From NCBI GenBank assembly GCA_946185805.1, contig CAMHKU010000005.1, positions 1 through 58,245 of the forward strand: DNA of 58,245 nucleotides, given 5' to 3'. Position numbers and translations under genes: made by a program. This document shows positions 56,262 to 58,245 of this stretch, piece after piece. The DNA is from an uncultured Prevotellaceae bacterium. GTDB taxonomy: Bacteria > Bacteroidota > Bacteroidia > Bacteroidales > Bacteroidaceae. Position 1 is the stretch's first letter. Every line of letters begins with the position of its first letter. The notes beneath the pieces are model-generated. The model was not told the DNA's origin, did no database searches, and worked only from the letters and a program-made list of their open reading frames with translations.

Positions 56262-56726
56262 ATGAAGAATATAGAAATCATGAATAAAGTAAAGACTACG
56301 CTGACCGTTCTGCTCTGGACGTTTATCGCCCTGGCGCTGGCGGTCGTGGTGCTGTTTGAGAGCGGCACTTTGGAGTTTGGCTATTATGCCGCCAGCAGTG
56401 AGCAGGCCGAATTTCTGCTTACCACGCTGATGGAGCTGCTCACGCTGGCCGTCATTCCCTTGGCGCTGAGGCTGTTTAAGTTTAAGATGGTGCACGACGA
56501 GCTACTTCAGCGCCAGTTTGCCGGACTGATGAAGTGGGGACTGCTGCGACTGCTGATGCTGCTCGTGCCGCTACTCGTCAACACCATATTATATTATATG
56601 TACGCAAGCGTGGCTTTCGGCTATATGGCCATCATCCTTGTTATCGTCCTGCCCTTTGTCTATCCCTCCATGGACCGCTGCATAGTTGAGACCACCGATG
56701 AAGAAACCTCAGAAGAAAAAGCATGA
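56262..56726 (+). CDS. Small integral membrane protein of unknown function
   Basis: Four predicted hydrophobic segments; no recognised family. Confidence 0.65.
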   Translation: MKNIEIMNKVKTTLTVLLWTFIALALAVVVLFESGTLEFGYYAASSEQAEFLLTTLMELLTLAVIPLALRLFKFKMVHDELLQRQFAGLMKWGLLRLLMLLVPLLVNTILYYMYASVAFGYMAIILVIVLPFVYPSMDRCIVETTDEETSEEKA

Positions 56727-57559
56727 AACTGTCAATCGTCATCGTCAGCTATAACGTGCGCCGCTATCTGGACAAATGTCTTGAGAGTGTGGCTACAGCC
56801 TTGGAGGACATTGATTACGAGGTGTTCGTCGTTGACAATGCCTCGTCGGACGACACAATGACCTACCTGCCGCCACGCTATCCCTGGGTGCACTTCATTG
56901 CCAACGACGAGAATGTGGGTTTTGCCCGCGCCAACAATTTAGCCATCCGTCAGGCTCAGGGGCAGTATGTGCTGCTGCTCAATCCTGACACCACCGTCGG
57001 CGAGCACACCCTTCGCGGGGCTGTCGCCTTTATGGACGCCCATCCTGAGGCAGGCGGTGCCGGCGTGAAAATGCACAACGAGGACGGCACCGTGGCGCTG
57101 GAGTCGCGTCGTGCCATACCCACGCCCTGGGTGTCGGCACTGAAAATGCTGGGGTTTACGCGCCGATATTATATGAGCCATCTGCCGTGGGACGAGCCCT
57201 GCCGGATAGAGGTCATCAGCGGCGCCTTCTGCCTGCTGCGCCATGAAGCCCTGCGCCAGGTGGGACTGCTGGACGAAGACTTCTTTATGTATGGCGAGGA
57301 CATTGACCTGTCATATCGTCTGCTCAAGGGCGGATGGCAGAACTGGTATCTGCCGTTGCCCATCGTACACTACAAGGGTAAGTCTACACGAAAGACCGAC
57401 TACCGCTATGTCCACGTGTTCTATCAGGCCATGCTCATCTTCTTTCGCAAGCACTACAGCCACCTCAGCATATTCTATACCCTGCCTGTGAAGATGGCCA
57501 TCTATTTCCGTGCCTTCATTGCACTCATCGACCTGCTCCGCCAGAAACTCCACCTATAG
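56723..57559 (+). CDS. Family 2 glycosyltransferase
   Basis: LSIVIVSYNVRRYLDKCLESV; VFVVDNASSDDT; ARANNLAIRQAQGQYVLLLNPDT. Confidence 0.93.
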   Translation: MKLSIVIVSYNVRRYLDKCLESVATALEDIDYEVFVVDNASSDDTMTYLPPRYPWVHFIANDENVGFARANNLAIRQAQGQYVLLLNPDTTVGEHTLRGAVAFMDAHPEAGGAGVKMHNEDGTVALESRRAIPTPWVSALKMLGFTRRYYMSHLPWDEPCRIEVISGAFCLLRHEALRQVGLLDEDFFMYGEDIDLSYRLLKGGWQNWYLPLPIVHYKGKSTRKTDYRYVHVFYQAMLIFFRKHYSHLSIFYTLPVKMAIYFRAFIALIDLLRQKLHL

Positions 57560-57606
57560 CCCCTCAACCTCTCACCTTCTCAACCCTTCAACCTCTCAAC
57601 AAAAAT

Positions 57607-58113
57607 ATGACCGACGCTGTAAACCTGCGGGCCATGGAGCCCGAAGACCTCGACCTACTCTATAAGATTGAGAACGACCAACACCTATGGAACGTTGGAG
57701 CCACGAACGTACCCTATTCGCGCTACGTGCTGCACGACTATATTGCCAATGCCTCTGGCGATATCTATACCGACCAGCAGGTGAGGTTCATTGTGGAAAA
57801 TATCAAAGGACAGACCGTGGGGGTTGTAGACATTACCAATTTCGACGCCAAGAACTGTCGAGCCGAGGTGGGAATCGTCATTGTAAGCGAGTATCGCCAT
57901 AGAGGGTACGGACAGCTCACCCTGCGCCAGATTGCCGACTATTCGCTCCGCGTGCTTCATCTGCACCAACTTTATGCCCTCATCGATGCAGACAACAGCT
58001 ATTCGCAACAACTCTTCCATAAGGCTGGTTTTCAGGACACTGCAACCATTAAGGACTGGCTTTATGACGGACGAAGCTATCATGACGCTGTACTCATGCA
58101 GATTTTTTTCTAA
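57607..58113 (+). CDS. GNAT-family N-acetyltransferase
   Basis: LRAMEPEDLDLLYKIENDQHLW; AEVGIVIVSEYRHRGYG. Confidence 0.9.
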   Translation: MTDAVNLRAMEPEDLDLLYKIENDQHLWNVGATNVPYSRYVLHDYIANASGDIYTDQQVRFIVENIKGQTVGVVDITNFDAKNCRAEVGIVIVSEYRHRGYGQLTLRQIADYSLRVLHLHQLYALIDADNSYSQQLFHKAGFQDTATIKDWLYDGRSYHDAVLMQIFF

Positions 58114-58153
58114 AATTTTCCTTTAAATATTTTGTCAGTTCGGAAATTATTAC

Positions 58154-58161
58154 TACCTTTG
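58154..58161 (+). promoter_or_regulatory. -7 promoter box (TACCTTTG) for the tRNA
   Basis: TAnnTTTG 30 nt upstream of the tRNA 5' end. Confidence 0.65.
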
Positions 58162-58190
58162 CACCCGCAAACAAGCAAAGAACCCCAAAA

Positions 58191-58245
58191 GGTGCGTTAG
58201 TTCAGTAGGTTAGAATGCCTGCCTGTCACGCAGGAGGTCACGAGT
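58191..58245 (+). tRNA. tRNA-Asp (anticodon GTC), truncated by the window edge
   Basis: GGTGCGTTAGTTCAGTAGGTTAGAATGCCTGCCTGTCACGCAGGAGGTCACGAGT; anticodon stem CCTGC-CTGTCAC-GCAGG. Confidence 0.93.

Overview
This 58.2 kb window is a Bacteroidales chromosome segment. It looks Prevotella-like from the gene content and from the recurrent TAnnTTTG -7 promoter boxes. Most of it is ordinary single-copy housekeeping and envelope genes: yifB/comM, dnaN, recN, dnaB, ftsK, lolA, tilS, engB, an ABC-F ATPase, recR, a porD-like gene, a two-component system, a peptide transporter and nhaC. It also holds a cobalamin-riboswitch-led uptake/chelatase locus (TonB receptor, DUF4374, CbiK, CobB, BtuF-like, BtuC-like), a copA-type P-ATPase, a GH43 gene, a BACON / M6-protease / FISUMP cluster with a recent tandem duplication, three Rpn/PD-(D/E)XK 'transposase-nuclease' paralogs, and a truncated tRNA-Asp at the right edge. 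The best unlisted candidate is a 46-aa minus-strand ORF (7027..7167) missing from the ORF track. It encodes a textbook double-glycine leader peptide (LAMEELENVNGG|KVTTGLKHAKETLKGENTRQGFW), with its own TAnnTTTG promoter and a 19-bp perfect stem-loop downstream. Other points of interest are: a highly structured, 6S-like candidate ncRNA (about 27553-27812); degenerate heptanucleotide arrays that sit at gene junctions (supplying stop/start codons) and also run in frame through CDSs; a 9-bp minisatellite where CopA should carry its nucleotide-binding domain; a CbiK with a compositionally distinct, protease-propeptide-like C-terminal extension; and a nested-palindrome element in the cobB leader. 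All calls come from reading the sequence; no searches or folding were run.
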